Shown: positions 10,708-21,317 of the stretch, in pieces
Position numbering within the stretch: the stretch's first letter is position 1
Layout: every line of letters starts with the position of its first letter
Position numbers and translations under genes: made by a program
The notes under the pieces: model-generated
What the model saw: the letters and a program-made list of their open reading frames with translations, nothing else
Database searches by the model: none
What the model was told of the DNA's origin: nothing
Assembly: GCF_007655135.1 (NCBI RefSeq)
Contig: NC_045132.1
Coordinates: 13,702,001 to 13,766,000 of the forward strand
DNA from: Punica granatum
Taxonomy: Eukaryota > Streptophyta > Magnoliopsida > Myrtales > Lythraceae
Direction: 5' to 3'
Length of the DNA: 64,000 nucleotides

Positions 10708-12444
10708 CTAAGCTTCTATTCTTGTTTCTTCAGCTGCCAACTCCTCGCCTTGAAGTTCTTTCACAGCCCTTACGAGACCGCGTGTGATCCCATTTAGATA
10801 CAACCCGCTCTCCTTCATTTCCTCCAGCAACTTCTCAGCTGTATCAGTGTCAAGAGCCTTCAAGCAGAGGGATTGGATCAGCTTACTGTACTCGTCTGTG
10901 TTGGGTTTGACCCCGAAGTTCTTCATCTCTCTCAACAGTTCTAAAGCCTTGTCGAACTCCTCGAGCTTGCAGTATCCCCTAATGAGCGTGTGGTACATGA
11001 CAGGGCTCAGTGTCTTGTGCTTCTTCTTCGCCTCCTTCAAGAGCTTACATGCCGCCTCCATCTCTCCACCACTCACAAAGCCGCTCATGATCACCGTATA
11101 AGTGAACAAATCGGGCTTCAAACCCCGTTGTTCCATTAACTTCTTCACCTCCATTGCTGTCTCCATCTCTCTGGCCTTCGAAAATCCATTTACTACCGAG
11201 TTAAACACCGCGTTTCCAGGAGGTGGGCCTGCCTCGATCATCTCATGCAACAACTTCTTCGCACCATCCAATTCCTTGCTCCTGCATAAGCCACTAATAA
11301 CTGCCGAAAATGGCTTGATTGCATATCTTCTTGCCTCTTCATCAAAGTCACCCAGATTCTCCCGAGCTAACTTCACTGTCTTGTCCTCCCGGGACAATGA
11401 GACAATCAAGAGGCTGATGGCGGAGGGAGGAGGGATCTTTCCTTTCTCCTTTGCAGCGGAGTAAAGGTCATGAGCAGATTTAGCCAGCTTTCCCTTGCAA
11501 AGCCAAGACATGACCTTCCCGACTTCCTCCCCGTCAGGCAAGGTCCCCGAGTTAATCATTCTCTCGCACACGGGCCAGGCGAGTTCATAAGTGTTGCACT
11601 TACACAGCGCATCAACCGTGGAATAATAAGACGCAGAATCAGGAACACATCCAAATTCATCGAATTTGTCAAGAACCTCAAGGGCAGCCCGCCCTTTACC
11701 CAGCCTCGAGAACAAAGAGAGCAACTCATTCAGAATTCCCCTATCCAACACAGCCTCGCCCTTTGCTTTCTCCCCGATCTCCCGGACCAAATCCCACAAC
11801 ACGTAAGCCTCTTTCTTCAGGGGTTCGCCTTTGCACACAGCCCGAACCAGAGCTCCGGCAACAGTGCGGGTTACTTGAAACTCTGAAGGCTTACTCGAAG
11901 CCCACTTGAAGAACCTGATGAGATTCCCACCGGCGATAAGCGGAGTCTCGAGCACCGTCAACACGAACTCCTCATGCACCGGCAAGTGCATTCCGTCGAG
12001 TTTCGACTCCAGAGACCCATCAGCAGTGCCCTGCAGAAGGGACAGCACATTCTCCATTTCCTCCGGGCTGATCTCGCGGGACTCGGCTCTGGAACATTCC
12101 ATCCGGTCATCATCAGATTCACCAGAAGCCATTTCCACGGCCCCGGCGGAACCATATTCGGCTGCGAAATCTTCCACCTGGTCACTGTCAGATTCACCGG
12201 AAGCCATTTCCACGGCCCCGGCGGGACCATCCTCGGCTGGGTCAAGGTCGCTGCTGTGGACAGCCGACTGGTCGGAGAAGAACCTCGCGAGCCCACCATT
12301 AGAGAGGAGCCCAGATACAACAGCAGGAGATGATTCGACGGGGACCACTTGGAGGGTTCTCCCGGAACAGGTCACCGGAGATAACGATTTTCCGGCGACA
12401 TGTCGAAATTGGGAGAGAGAAAATCTCGCCAGTGCTCTCCACAT
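10708..12444 (-). CDS. Mitochondrial PPR protein, At3g02650-like (intronless)
   Basis: A 578-aa uninterrupted frame. The N-terminus (MWRALARFSLSQFRHVAG) is rich in R, S and hydrophobic residues without acids, typical of a mitochondrial presequence. Residues of about 65-120 are acidic and contain a tandem 25-aa duplication. From about residue 170 the protein has P-class PPR motifs, with clear units NAVFNSVVNGFSKAREMETA, PDLFTYTVIMSGFVSGGEME and PVMYHTLIRGYCKLEEFDKA, and the block RFFKWASSKP. The order and the C-terminal LIQSLCLKALDTDTAEKLLE block match the At3g02650 group as I remember it. Such proteins bind organellar transcripts; the target is unknown. The start at 12444 is chosen because it opens the targeting peptide. 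Upstream is an ordinary intergenic region. Confidence 0.93.
   Translation of the reverse strand: MWRALARFSLSQFRHVAGKSLSPVTCSGRTLQVVPVESSPAVVSGLLSNGGLARFFSDQSAVHSSDLDPAEDGPAGAVEMASGESDSDQVEDFAAEYGSAGAVEMASGESDDDRMECSRAESREISPEEMENVLSLLQGTADGSLESKLDGMHLPVHEEFVLTVLETPLIAGGNLIRFFKWASSKPSEFQVTRTVAGALVRAVCKGEPLKKEAYVLWDLVREIGEKAKGEAVLDRGILNELLSLFSRLGKGRAALEVLDKFDEFGCVPDSASYYSTVDALCKCNTYELAWPVCERMINSGTLPDGEEVGKVMSWLCKGKLAKSAHDLYSAAKEKGKIPPPSAISLLIVSLSREDKTVKLARENLGDFDEEARRYAIKPFSAVISGLCRSKELDGAKKLLHEMIEAGPPPGNAVFNSVVNGFSKAREMETAMEVKKLMEQRGLKPDLFTYTVIMSGFVSGGEMEAACKLLKEAKKKHKTLSPVMYHTLIRGYCKLEEFDKALELLREMKNFGVKPNTDEYSKLIQSLCLKALDTDTAEKLLEEMKESGLYLNGITRGLVRAVKELQGEELAAEETRIEA
12116..12265 (-). repeat. 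75-bp in-frame tandem duplication within the PPR coding region
   Basis: The 10-mer GATTCACC(A/G)G and following sequence recur with a 75-bp period (12116 and 12191). In protein terms, two 25-residue units each contain AGAVEMASGESD followed by further acids. The copies differ at a few bases, so this is not a sequencing artefact. It lengthens the acidic linker between the presequence and the PPR array. Confidence 0.85.
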
Positions 12445-13412
12445 CCTCTTCGTTCCTCCTCACGACCAGACCCCAGTCTCCTTCTTCACTGTGTCGAACT
12501 CCAACTGCGGCGCCGGCGATGGCATATAACGATCAAAAACCTAGCGAATGGAATGTATTGAGGATTCAGTTTTAGTTTAATTTTTTTTTGCACCCTGAAC
12601 TTTTATATTTAGAGTATGTTTACCCCTACGAGCTTCATAATTTTATTTGCACCCTACACTTTGATAATTAGAATATTTTGACCCCTACGAGCTTTATGCA
12701 ATGTTGTTATCCCCTGCATCCCATTAGGCTTTATTCTGAGAGAGCAGAAATTGCTGCTCCTCTTAAAAATTTTATTATGTTTTTTCATATTTTGGAATTA
12801 AAAAAGAAACTTAAAGACAAAGTGAAGTACACTTGGTCCGAGTTAGAGCAGTGCTCTCAGTTGGAAAGACTCAACTGACAATAATTAATTGAGGTTAAGG
12901 CTTTTTTTTTTATAAGTGAATATCAAAATCGGGATTATCTTCGGTAAATATCGTAAATGAGAGTATCCCGAAATTTGCAAATGACTCATTATAATATTAT
13001 TATGTTATTTACCCCAAAGTCATGTGGGGTTATTAATATTAACAAATATTAATAAATTATAACAAATCATTCATATCAAATATAGGTAAATTATTCTGAT
13101 ATAGTAATTAATTGCATCTGACGAAATATAAAATTACTATCTATGGGTAAATAGAACAATCTATCGATTATGAACAATATATCTACCTAAAGCCAAGGAA
13201 AAGAAAAAAGAAGGGAAATATGAATAGACGTTGGAGTGAAGAGGAAGAAAAAATTTTGGAATATGAATGTAATATATATTAAAAAAAGCGGGTGATGTTA
13301 TGAATTTGACAATAGGTAATAATAATAATAAAAAAAAGGGGAATTATAATGAGAGTTCTTAAAAGTTTTTCATTTTTTAAACTTAAGTATTATAAGCTCA
13401 ACTTTGCAAAAA
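12445..13412. other. AT-rich intergenic stretch, 5' flank of the PPR gene
   Basis: Contains two imperfect copies of a segment with ACCCCTACGAGCTT (around 12630 and 12690), perhaps half of an old MITE. Otherwise low-complexity AT-rich DNA; no gene seen. Confidence 0.4.
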
Positions 13413-13429
13413 TTAGTCATAAATATTTT

Positions 13430-13603
13430 TTTTCGGCGTGTACCCTGATATTCAGAATCCTAATGGGGTCTGATTAATCAAGTCGGGAGATCGAGTATTA
13501 AAAGTTATTCTCCCTCCTAACAAGTGCGCTTTCCGGAATTCGAATTTGTATTCTACTCCTTACGGGGGTGAGCTGATTACCACTCAGCCAACCTTTTTGT
13601 TGG
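13430..13603 (-). mobile_element. tRNA-derived SINE (minus strand)
   Basis: On the minus strand the element starts with a tRNA-like head: A-box-like TGGCTGAGTGGTAATCAGC and B-box-like AATTCGAATTCC about 35 bases on. It ends with a poly(A) tract (the T run at 13430). A perfect 17-bp direct repeat flanks it, TTAGTCATAAATATTTT at 13413-13429 and 13604-13620, the hallmark of LINE-driven retroposition. Internal pol III boxes are visible. The perfect duplication suggests a fairly recent insertion. Confidence 0.85.
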
Positions 13604-13620
13604 TTAGTCATAAATATTTT

Positions 13621-14760
13621 AAAAAAAGAATAAAAGTGAGAAAAATTACAACAAATTCAAAAGAAGATTAAAAAATGAAATGAAATTAATTAAATTTACA
13701 GAAAATTGTAATTTTTTTAAAAATAATAGAATTAAAAAAATTTATAGAAAGTTCATAAAAAGTTCAAAAAATTGAAATATTTAGAAAAATAAGTAAAAAT
13801 ATAAAGTTAAATTAAACAAAAATAAGGCTCTTCCTTTCGACCTCCCTTACTTCCCGATGAGGTTGCCGAGGGCTCTAAAGCCTTCGGCGACCTCGTCAGG
13901 AAGGAAGAATGGCCTGAAGAGATCCCCCAATCTAAGGAGCAAATCGGGGGAACCCTTCCGATGTTTGGCCTTCCCTCCCTCGGTTTCTCTGTTTTGAACG
14001 AGGAATTAAGGTGGTGAAGGACTAGATCGGTGAGCTACTCCTCCTTCCTGAAGATCTCGTTATAGGGAGAGGTGGCTGAAAGAACCCCCTTTCTGGTATC
14101 TAATGTTTTTCTTTTTTAATTTTATTTAGTTATTTTTGTAGATTATATTAATTTTCTTACTTATTATTTTCCTAACATTCTACTTTTTATTTAATTTTTT
14201 TTGTATTTTTAGTTTTAATTTATTATGAACTTTCTGTCATGTTTTTCGAATTTTAGTTTTAATTTTTCTGAATTTCTTGTTTTAAATTTTTTTATAATTT
14301 TCTGTAAACTTAATTATTTTTAAATTTTCTGTAAACTTAATTATTTTTAAATTTTCTTATATAATATTTTCAATTTTTCTTCTTTTTTTGAAACTTTTAG
14401 AATTTTTTCATATATATTTTTATTATTGTTTTAAATTTGTAATATTTTTAGTTTCTAATTTTTTTATTGTATACTTTTGCATTAATTTTGGTTAATCTTA
14501 TTTAATTTTTATTTTTTCTTATTTTTATGTTTTTTAAAAAAAATTAAAAAATTTTCTGAGGCGGCATGCAGTTATTGGCACACGTGTGCCATATTAACAC
14601 TATAACCATTTGACGGCGGTAAGTGTACATCATCGCTTGTTAATGACTAATTATATGATTGATCAAAATTGTCATTTTTTGAAACAATTTAGAAGTGTCT
14701 TTTTTGCTATAATTATATAATTAATAAAAATATGCGGATTCAAGAATAAAATTTTGGCAT
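13621..14760. other. AT-rich stretch with a GC-rich core
   Basis: Very AT-rich arms surround a GC-rich core (about 13826-14095) with inverted-looking blocks (GAGGTTGCCGAGGGCT and CTTCGGCGACCTCGTC). This is the usual layout of a degenerate foldback MITE, but I could not fix ends or a target duplication. No gene seen. Confidence 0.35.
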
Positions 14761-16137
14761 TCCCAAAATACCCCTGCCTTTTCAATTCCCGTCCCCGCGT
14801 TACTTCCCCGAGTCTTCTTGCCTTGTGATCTGCAACATCCACTCGCCCCGCCCGCTAGCCCATTGCTCTGCGCGACCGCCCTCACACACTACAATGGCCT
14901 ACGAGACGTTTACCACCACTACCCATTGCTTACTAGACACATACCCGGTTGGCAGGTTCGTTCCTTTTCCCTTCCTCCGCTCCCGCTTTACAGTTTTTGC
15001 AGTGCAGTATATCTCAATGCTTCATCGTCCGCTGTCCCATGCTATCCTCTCCTTGTGCCTGTCATTGTTGGTTCCTCATTTTCCATACCCTTTCTTACGC
15101 CTTGAAGCCGTTCGTCAAAATGCATAAGAAATTCGGTTTGGTAATAATGCCCACCGTCAGTTATTAGTGTGACTGGAACAGCAAAAGTCACTAATATGCT
15201 GCAACCAAGATCGATTTTCGAGCACATGAGAATGTTTGATTCTCATGAACTTCTATTCGTTCTGTTTGGGTCGCTGAAGTTCTGATGTTGTTGGTCTTGT
15301 CCCTTCAACTTTGTGGATGCAGCTTTTACGTGTTATCATATTATGTGTTCGTATTCGGACTATTGCTTCCTTGACGATGCTTATTTGTTCGATCTGGATT
15401 GTTAGTCGCTCAGTTAATTGATCCCATTGATTGGTTTTCTTGGTTCCTTAGTCTTTTAATATTAGATAACCCCGTAGGAAATTGAAAAAAGAAGGGCAGG
15501 CTTAGAGATAATTGCAGACTTGATTGGCTTTCATAATAGAACCTATGCAATTAGTAATTAGGTTAGAAGACCAAAAAGTAAATGGACTTAGGAGTGTAGA
15601 ATTATGACCCCTAGTTAATAGTAGGTTCCTGATTGCCCTTGAGTACTAAGTGATTGGTGGTGACTCTTTGTTTTTCTGGGTTGGGTTTTAGGTCTTTTGT
15701 TTTAACTTGCAACAACACTAATATAGGCAACGCCCTAATTTTCAGATATGTAATCAACAAACTGAGAATTAGGATCCAAAATTTTCGTTTCTACTGGAAG
15801 TCTTTCTTTTTGGTAAAAATGATCGGTACTCTGATCTGTCATTAGACGAACAGGGAGAATGTTAGCTGTGGGGTTTGGTGACTTGATGATCAGAGTACTA
15901 TAGCAACGGTCAATATGCGGAAGTTCACAGTATTGTGGAAAGATTATTTCAGTTTAACTGCAATCCTCAACTTTGGTCACCCCTTTGTTCTGTCAGTTCG
16001 AGCTCTTGATGTCCGAAATATCTGGTTTGTTTTGGATCAGGAAGGCAAATCTGAGCTCTTTATTATAGGGTTGATCGAATCTTTTTGGTGTTTCATGTGA
16101 AATAACAGTTAAGTTTAAGCCTTCAAGGAAGTTTACA
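14761..16137. other. GC-richer leader then intron-like sequence upstream of the UQCC1 relict
   Basis: At 14770-15110 the base composition rises sharply and short frames open. This may be the relict promoter, 5' UTR or first exon of the chaperone pseudogene that follows, but no protein similarity is recognisable. The rest is T-rich and intron-like. Confidence 0.35.
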
Positions 16138-16758
16138 ATGTTCCCAGTGCTTCCGCATCACAACTATGCTGAGGTTGCTGCAGCACCAACTGCCACATAT
16201 TCGCCAGAGAATGGTCTCTCCAGCAACACTGCGGTACGTTTACAAAATATTTTGTCGTAACCTCATTTGTCATGTTCTGAGCCAATTAGTCTATCTTGAT
16301 TTGCATCAGGAATATTGTAATTATTGATAGTAATGCTGTCTTTTTTGGTAGCTGCACTGATTAGTAGGTCATTAGAAAGCCTAAGAAGTTATTTACTTGA
16401 TTCTGGGAACTTCCTTGTTGAGATGGTACATTGTATGTACAAACTATGGCATGTAGAAGATGCTATTCAGCGAAATTAGATTGCATAGACTCTTCTTCTG
16501 TTACAGACTTATGTATGCGAGGAAATACTTGCTACTATAGGAGGACTTGACGTCCAATTTCTATATTTATCTCTCTGGTTAATTTTGTTGGATTTGCTTA
16601 TCTACGATGATATACAGTGATGGGTGTATTATAATTATTAGTGCTGCAAATAACCTGAACTTTTTGTCAGGCAGATATGGGTAAAATGTTCCGATCTAAG
16701 CCTTGCTCCCTAGCTCTAGCCTCAAGACTCTCCATTGAGAATAAAGGAGCCACATTAA

Positions 16759-16991
16759 GGTGGTGTTTGGTTTCATAGTAGGATTTTAGAATTGTGATTT
16801 TGATTTTGATTTTGAGTGGTATAAATGGGGCCCACCCTTTGACTTTGTAAGAGTTATGTTGTTTTGTTGTGGGAAAAAGTAATATAAATGGGATCCACTC
16901 TTTGACTTTGTATGAGTTATTTTGTTTTGTAGTGGGTAGAATTAAGTTAGAATTGTGATTCTAAAATACAACACTGAAACCAAACAGAGCC
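16759..16991. mobile_element. Tourist-like (PIF/Harbinger) MITE in an exon of the UQCC1 pseudogene
   Basis: 233 bp with terminal inverted repeats GGTGGTGTTTGGTTTC and GGCTCTGTTTGGTTTC (right end read in reverse), flanked by TAA on both sides (16756-16758 and 16992-16994), the 3-bp target typical of PIF/Harbinger. It splits an exon-derived reading frame, so it landed in coding DNA. An inverted relative lies at 25392-25623. Confidence 0.85.
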
Positions 16992-17243
16992 TAAAGGCAT
17001 TCGGCATTTTATTCTAAAGCTGATGCTCTTTTATAGTAAGCAAAGCACATCTATTAGAGTAGCAAATGTTGTTTACAGGCGAATCCTTTCACAAGTTGAT
17101 AAGCCCCCTATTTATGAAGGTAAGTCTTACTTTCTATTCTTTTGTATGTCTTAATATGTTGAACTTCATTCGCTTCAATGCGTTAATTCTAAAATGGTAG
17201 TCTGAAACATTTCCTCCCCCCCTTCCCCATACCCATCACCCCC

Positions 17244-17244
<1 letters not shown>

Positions 17245-17292
<48 letters not shown>
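17245..17292. repeat. Poly-C run of 48 bases
   Basis: Uninterrupted C from 17245 to 17292, preceded by C-rich sequence from about 17216. It lies in the gap where core exons of the UQCC1 pseudogene are missing. G-quadruplex (minus strand) or i-motif structure is expected, and the true length may vary or be misassembled. Confidence 0.95.
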
Positions 17293-17576
17293 TGCTCTTC
17301 TCCCCTCTGCAGTATTTAATATGGAGAAAACATTTAACTTATTGTTGACAATGTAGATGGACTTGGAGAAGATATTCTACGGAAATATTGTTGCTTATGA
17401 TAATGCCATGCTTCCTGATGGCAAGCGAGATGAACTAGTGAACCCAATTTGGAGGTAATAAGACTGGTTTTTGTTTTTTCAAGATGTGACAGTAATTATA
17501 TTTCACAGCTCTCATCTTCAAACATTGTTGCAGGAACATTTTTACTGACGATGGCTCATCCACGCCGACTAAATGA

Positions 17577-18417
17577 ATGACGTTCTGCTAGTTTCTTTGA
17601 TTAAATGAATGATCGAATGATATTAAATTGTCTTCCATTAATCTGGTACGGATCTCAGATGTCACTCATTATTGAAGGCAAATGGCCAGGGATGCTCGTC
17701 GAGAATCGTTTTGCCTCTCCTTAACAGGTAATGCACTCTTTGCCCGAGCCCTTTTGGTTTCACTTTAGTAGCTATTAAGCTGCTTATGCTCAGAATTTTT
17801 TAGGCTCAATTTAGATGGATGCCGTCATTTTGGCCAATTACCTGTCATATTAGATATTTGTCTGCCTTGTCCGTCGAATTGATTTCTTGTCAGCATGACA
17901 CATGTTGATTTGTGACTTCCGTTGATAGTTTGTATGAATCTTTACTGGGTAAATAAGGAAGCAATGTTTTCAGGGAACTTCATTTTCACCTTCATGAAGA
18001 GTCCGACAGATCCCATGAAAAATTAACGGATGAGTCCAGAAAAGTTGGGATCATCATATCACAGAAAGCGTCCGAGATGTCATTCAGCATCATCCAGCAG
18101 CTTATTCTAGTTTTAAGCTCCTTCAGCATCTCACTCGGTACAGTTGTTCTAATGTCTCCTAGTTGTTTCGAAAATAAATTATTGATGGTTGAGTAGAGGA
18201 TAAAAACTTTTATTTATTTAGAATTATAATGATTGTGTCGTTGAATTATGGAAAAAAAAGTAAGAAAAATAATGAATAATTAAAATAAAGTAATGATTGT
18301 GTTGTTAAATTGTGAAAAAAGTAATGAATAGTTAAAAAAATTTAATATTAAAAATTGAATTGAATGGTAGATAAAATTAAAAAAATTAAAGAAAATATGA
18401 AAATAATAATTGTGTTG
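17577..18417. other. Downstream flank with weak exon-like patches
   Basis: Around 17970-18130 a plus-strand frame reads ELHFHLHEESDRSHEKLTDE, which looks coding-like but matches no family I know. From 18180 the sequence is AT-rich. No gene can be supported. Confidence 0.3.
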
Positions 18418-18426
18418 TTAAATTAA

Positions 18427-18783
18427 GGGTTAATAGCGCCATATAGCCTAACGTTTGAATGAATTCTTAGTTCTAGCCCAAATTTGATTTTTTACCTGAG
18501 ATATCCCAACGTTGACGTGTTGGTTTCAAATCTATCCCGACGCTAACTTTCCGTCCAAAATTGACGGAATTGCACACGTGGCACGTTAATTTCACATCTA
18601 TCCCGACACTTGTTACAAAATTAATGTGCCACGTGTGCAATTCCGTCAATTTTGGACGGAAAGTTAGCGTCGGGATAGATTTGAAATCAATACGTTAACG
18701 TTGGGATATCTCATGTAAAAAATCAAGTTTGGGGTATAACTAAGAATTCCTTCAAACGTTAAGCTAAATGACACTATTATCCT
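18427..18783. mobile_element. Mutator-type MITE with 9-bp target duplication
   Basis: Nearly palindromic 357-bp element. The left end starts GGGTTAATAGCGCCAT and the right end is its degenerate complement. Perfect flanking repeat TTAAATTAA at 18418-18426 and 18784-18792 gives the 9-bp duplication of Mutator-like elements. The inner arms hold CCGTC(C)AAAATTGACGG blocks and a CACGTGGCAC core. Confidence 0.85.
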
Positions 18784-18792
18784 TTAAATTAA

Positions 18793-20459
18793 AAATAAGT
18801 GGAATTAAAGTGGAGTAGAGTAATGAATATTACTCCAAAACCAAATACGGGACATGGCGACATGTTGATGAGGCTCCTTGAAGCTTGGCCAAGAAGGGAA
18901 TGGGATATGTATTTTTGTTATTTATTATGGACCTCCCGCGGGTGTGTATTCTTCTTTCTACATGTGGACCTTGTAAATGTTTGTCTTCCTAAGACTGGTC
19001 AGGCCTTGTGCCACCCTGATTTCCAGCTCTAACTTGTAATGGTTTATTAGTAATGCATGCCTTCTTTCAATAAGATAAATAATTTATCGTTTGGGTTAAA
19101 TTCAGTATACTCATGTAATTTGAGGACGTTTCAAAATAAACCATATAGATTAATATCTCAAAGCAGTACTCTCTAAGAACATTTTAACATTCTCAATCCG
19201 CTCGAAACCAAAGTCGTTAATTTTGGATCGAAAGGAGATCCTGTGCAACACATATGAGATTTTATTAGGACCACAAATGGAAAAAATAATAATAACTGAA
19301 AAAGGGTGGACATGAGTTTTACTTTTTCACTAATCTCTCTCGAATCTTTTTTTTTTTTTTTGGAGAAAGTTCAAAAAATGGTCGAAGCAGTTCATCGCTT
19401 TTGCCATTCCATGTGCGAAGAATTCTTATTATGTAGATCTGCTTCCATCCGAGGACTCGTGATATATATTGACCGCACTGCAATAGTCTGTTCTTTTTTC
19501 TTCTTCTTTATCCTACAGATAAACATTGTATATGTATTTTTGAAGATCAATCCGTTGAGAATTGTAGTCCCACATACTAGAAATTGAATAAAAATCTATG
19601 AATTTATTAGATACAACGTATCTGTTCGAAAACTATTAGCTAGAGAAGGGAAGAATAGCCAAATCTCTAATTAAGAAAAGGGGGAACGCCAGATACCTGG
19701 ACATTATTATCCTTGCATTATCTTAGGATAGGTTCTTTGATTTTGCTAAAACCAATAAAAGCCAAAAATGTTCTCTGCTGACGTTCTTCTTGCTCAGTAA
19801 GATGATGGCATCGAAGCAAAGCAATCTTATGGCCCAAAGATATGTTGAAATTCAATTGTGCTCCTCCTGATAGAAAGTCATGCCAATATCACGTGATCCC
19901 TCTTTTCATCCAAATGTTAATGGCATCAGTGCATGCTTCGGAGCAGGACGGATTTACTATCTTCGAGGATAATTCCGAGACATGTTAAAAGTATAGGATG
20001 CATTTTGAGATCGCCCATTCGCCCTTAAATTTACAAGATGAATGTATATTGAAGTCATTATAATTCTACCGCCTCCAGGGACCTTTGTGATAGATCAAGG
20101 TGGCCAAGGGTGCTGCTCTTCCACATTTCAAATTTTTAATGAAATTTCATCGTTGGAGAATTTTAAATTTACAGGTCCTGATTTTTTTTAAAATGACGAT
20201 TAAAAACGCTGTAATAGATTTTAATTAATGAGAGGAAAGATTATTCTTTTCCTCACATAATTCATTATTTTCTGATTTCTTTTTCTAAACCTAATTTTTC
20301 TGCCCCAAAAAAGTCGTCCTTCGGTTCTGTCGAAACCTGAGATGGTAATAAATTGCCCACAACAGTACCTGAAATTACAGGTGCTGCTAATGAGTCTAGT
20401 CAGAGGACTGGTCCGGCAGATCTTTCACAGGAAATGACAGTTCTCTAATCATAATTGTT
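18793..20459. other. AT-rich intergenic stretch
   Basis: No gene recognised. Sequence at 19080-19290 resembles one arm of a GGGTTAAA-type MITE with no partner. A poly-T run lies at 19348-19361. Confidence 0.35.
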
Positions 20460-21240
20460 TACACCCGATTGTCGCACCTCGTGTCACGGAGTTTGGAGCT
20501 TACAAGGCAAGTCCGATGATTAAATTGGCACTGAATTGCGCGAAGACAACCCATGTACGCATCATGGACAACCAATGCACGTGGATAATGGACCCGAGCT
20601 AGCAAAAGCCGAGACAAGAGCAGAGGCCCATGATTGAAGCTCCAGTCCAGCCCAGCCCATGATGCGCGGCATCGTCCAACTCGGCCTGCTTTGTGCAGGG
20701 TTGGCAGCCCCGAGATGGAAACCATGGTTGATCTCCTTAATCAATGCAATTGCAAATTTTGGCGCATCTAAAGGAGGCAAGGGCTATTGAAGTACGGCAT
20801 TGCTTTCTTTAGTTTTTAATTTCTTAGTTTAGGCTTTGGTCAATAAGGAACAATATCTCTTTAGTTTCCTTAGACTAGTTTTTCCTTATTCTTGGATAAG
20901 TTCGGATGTAGCCTAAAATAGATCATCCTAGACTCGGCCTATAAGAGCCAGAATCGTCCAGTATTATAACTCTCTCGATAGTAATACGCAAAATCTTTCA
21001 TTTTATCTACCTTTGTTTCCAGTACTTTACATAACCTTTCACTTTTCTTTATACTTATCATTACGCTCTTCATTTCTATCGGTTACATTACGCAATTATG
21101 ATTATAGAGCCTCTCGGATTTATCCATGTAACCATCTAAGCTTCCGGGCAAGGATTGAGTTTACATTCGCGGCTTGGCTTCTGGGCCTCGGCATGTACTT
21201 GCAAGACCGGATCCCTATCACACAGATCTTCTAGGGTTCG
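20460..21240 (+). mobile_element. Possible LTR-type remnant
   Basis: After a short GC-richer segment (20480-20780), the sequence at 20800-21100 is organised like a plant LTR: T-rich start, a TATA-like CCTATAAGAGCC near 20938-20950, then pyrimidine-rich sequence. It parallels the layout at 4404-4830 (both have TCCTAGACT just before the TATA-like box). No paired LTR, primer site or clear protein was seen. Confidence 0.28.
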
Positions 21241-21317
21241 TGGTGGCCACACCGTTGGGAATGGCTTTTGGGTTGTCTCTAGGAAGTTAGGCTTAAATGA
21301 CGTGCACATGTTGGGAG

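Larger units (their letters stand above)
16138..17576 (+). pseudogene. Ubiquinol-cytochrome c chaperone (CBP3/UQCC1) pseudogene
   Basis: Intact CBP3/UQCC1 assists cytochrome b translation and complex III assembly in mitochondria. Exon-like blocks with plausible GT-AG borders are seen at 16138-16233 (ending in an N-terminal AEVAAAPTA-like segment), 16671-16755 (MFRSKPCSLAL), 16995-17119 (KLMLFYSKQSTSIR, ILSQVDKPPIYE), 17357-17454 (DLEKIFYGNIVAYDNA) and 17534-17576 (RNIFTDDGSSTPTK then stop). Defects: a frameshift near 16725, a Tourist-like MITE at 16759-16991 in the second coding block, loss of the conserved core exons between 17119 and 17357 (that gap now holds a 48-base C run), and a premature stop about 40 residues before the usual C-terminus. 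Confidence 0.85.

Noticed and set aside
11470..12529. Several plus-strand frames over the PPR gene
   Set aside because: All lie opposite the 578-codon minus-strand PPR frame and have no domain features.
13430..13603. Possible tRNA gene on the minus strand
   Set aside because: A- and B-box-like words are present, but there is a poly(A) tail and a 17-bp target duplication, and no cloverleaf acceptor pairing was seen; it is a SINE.
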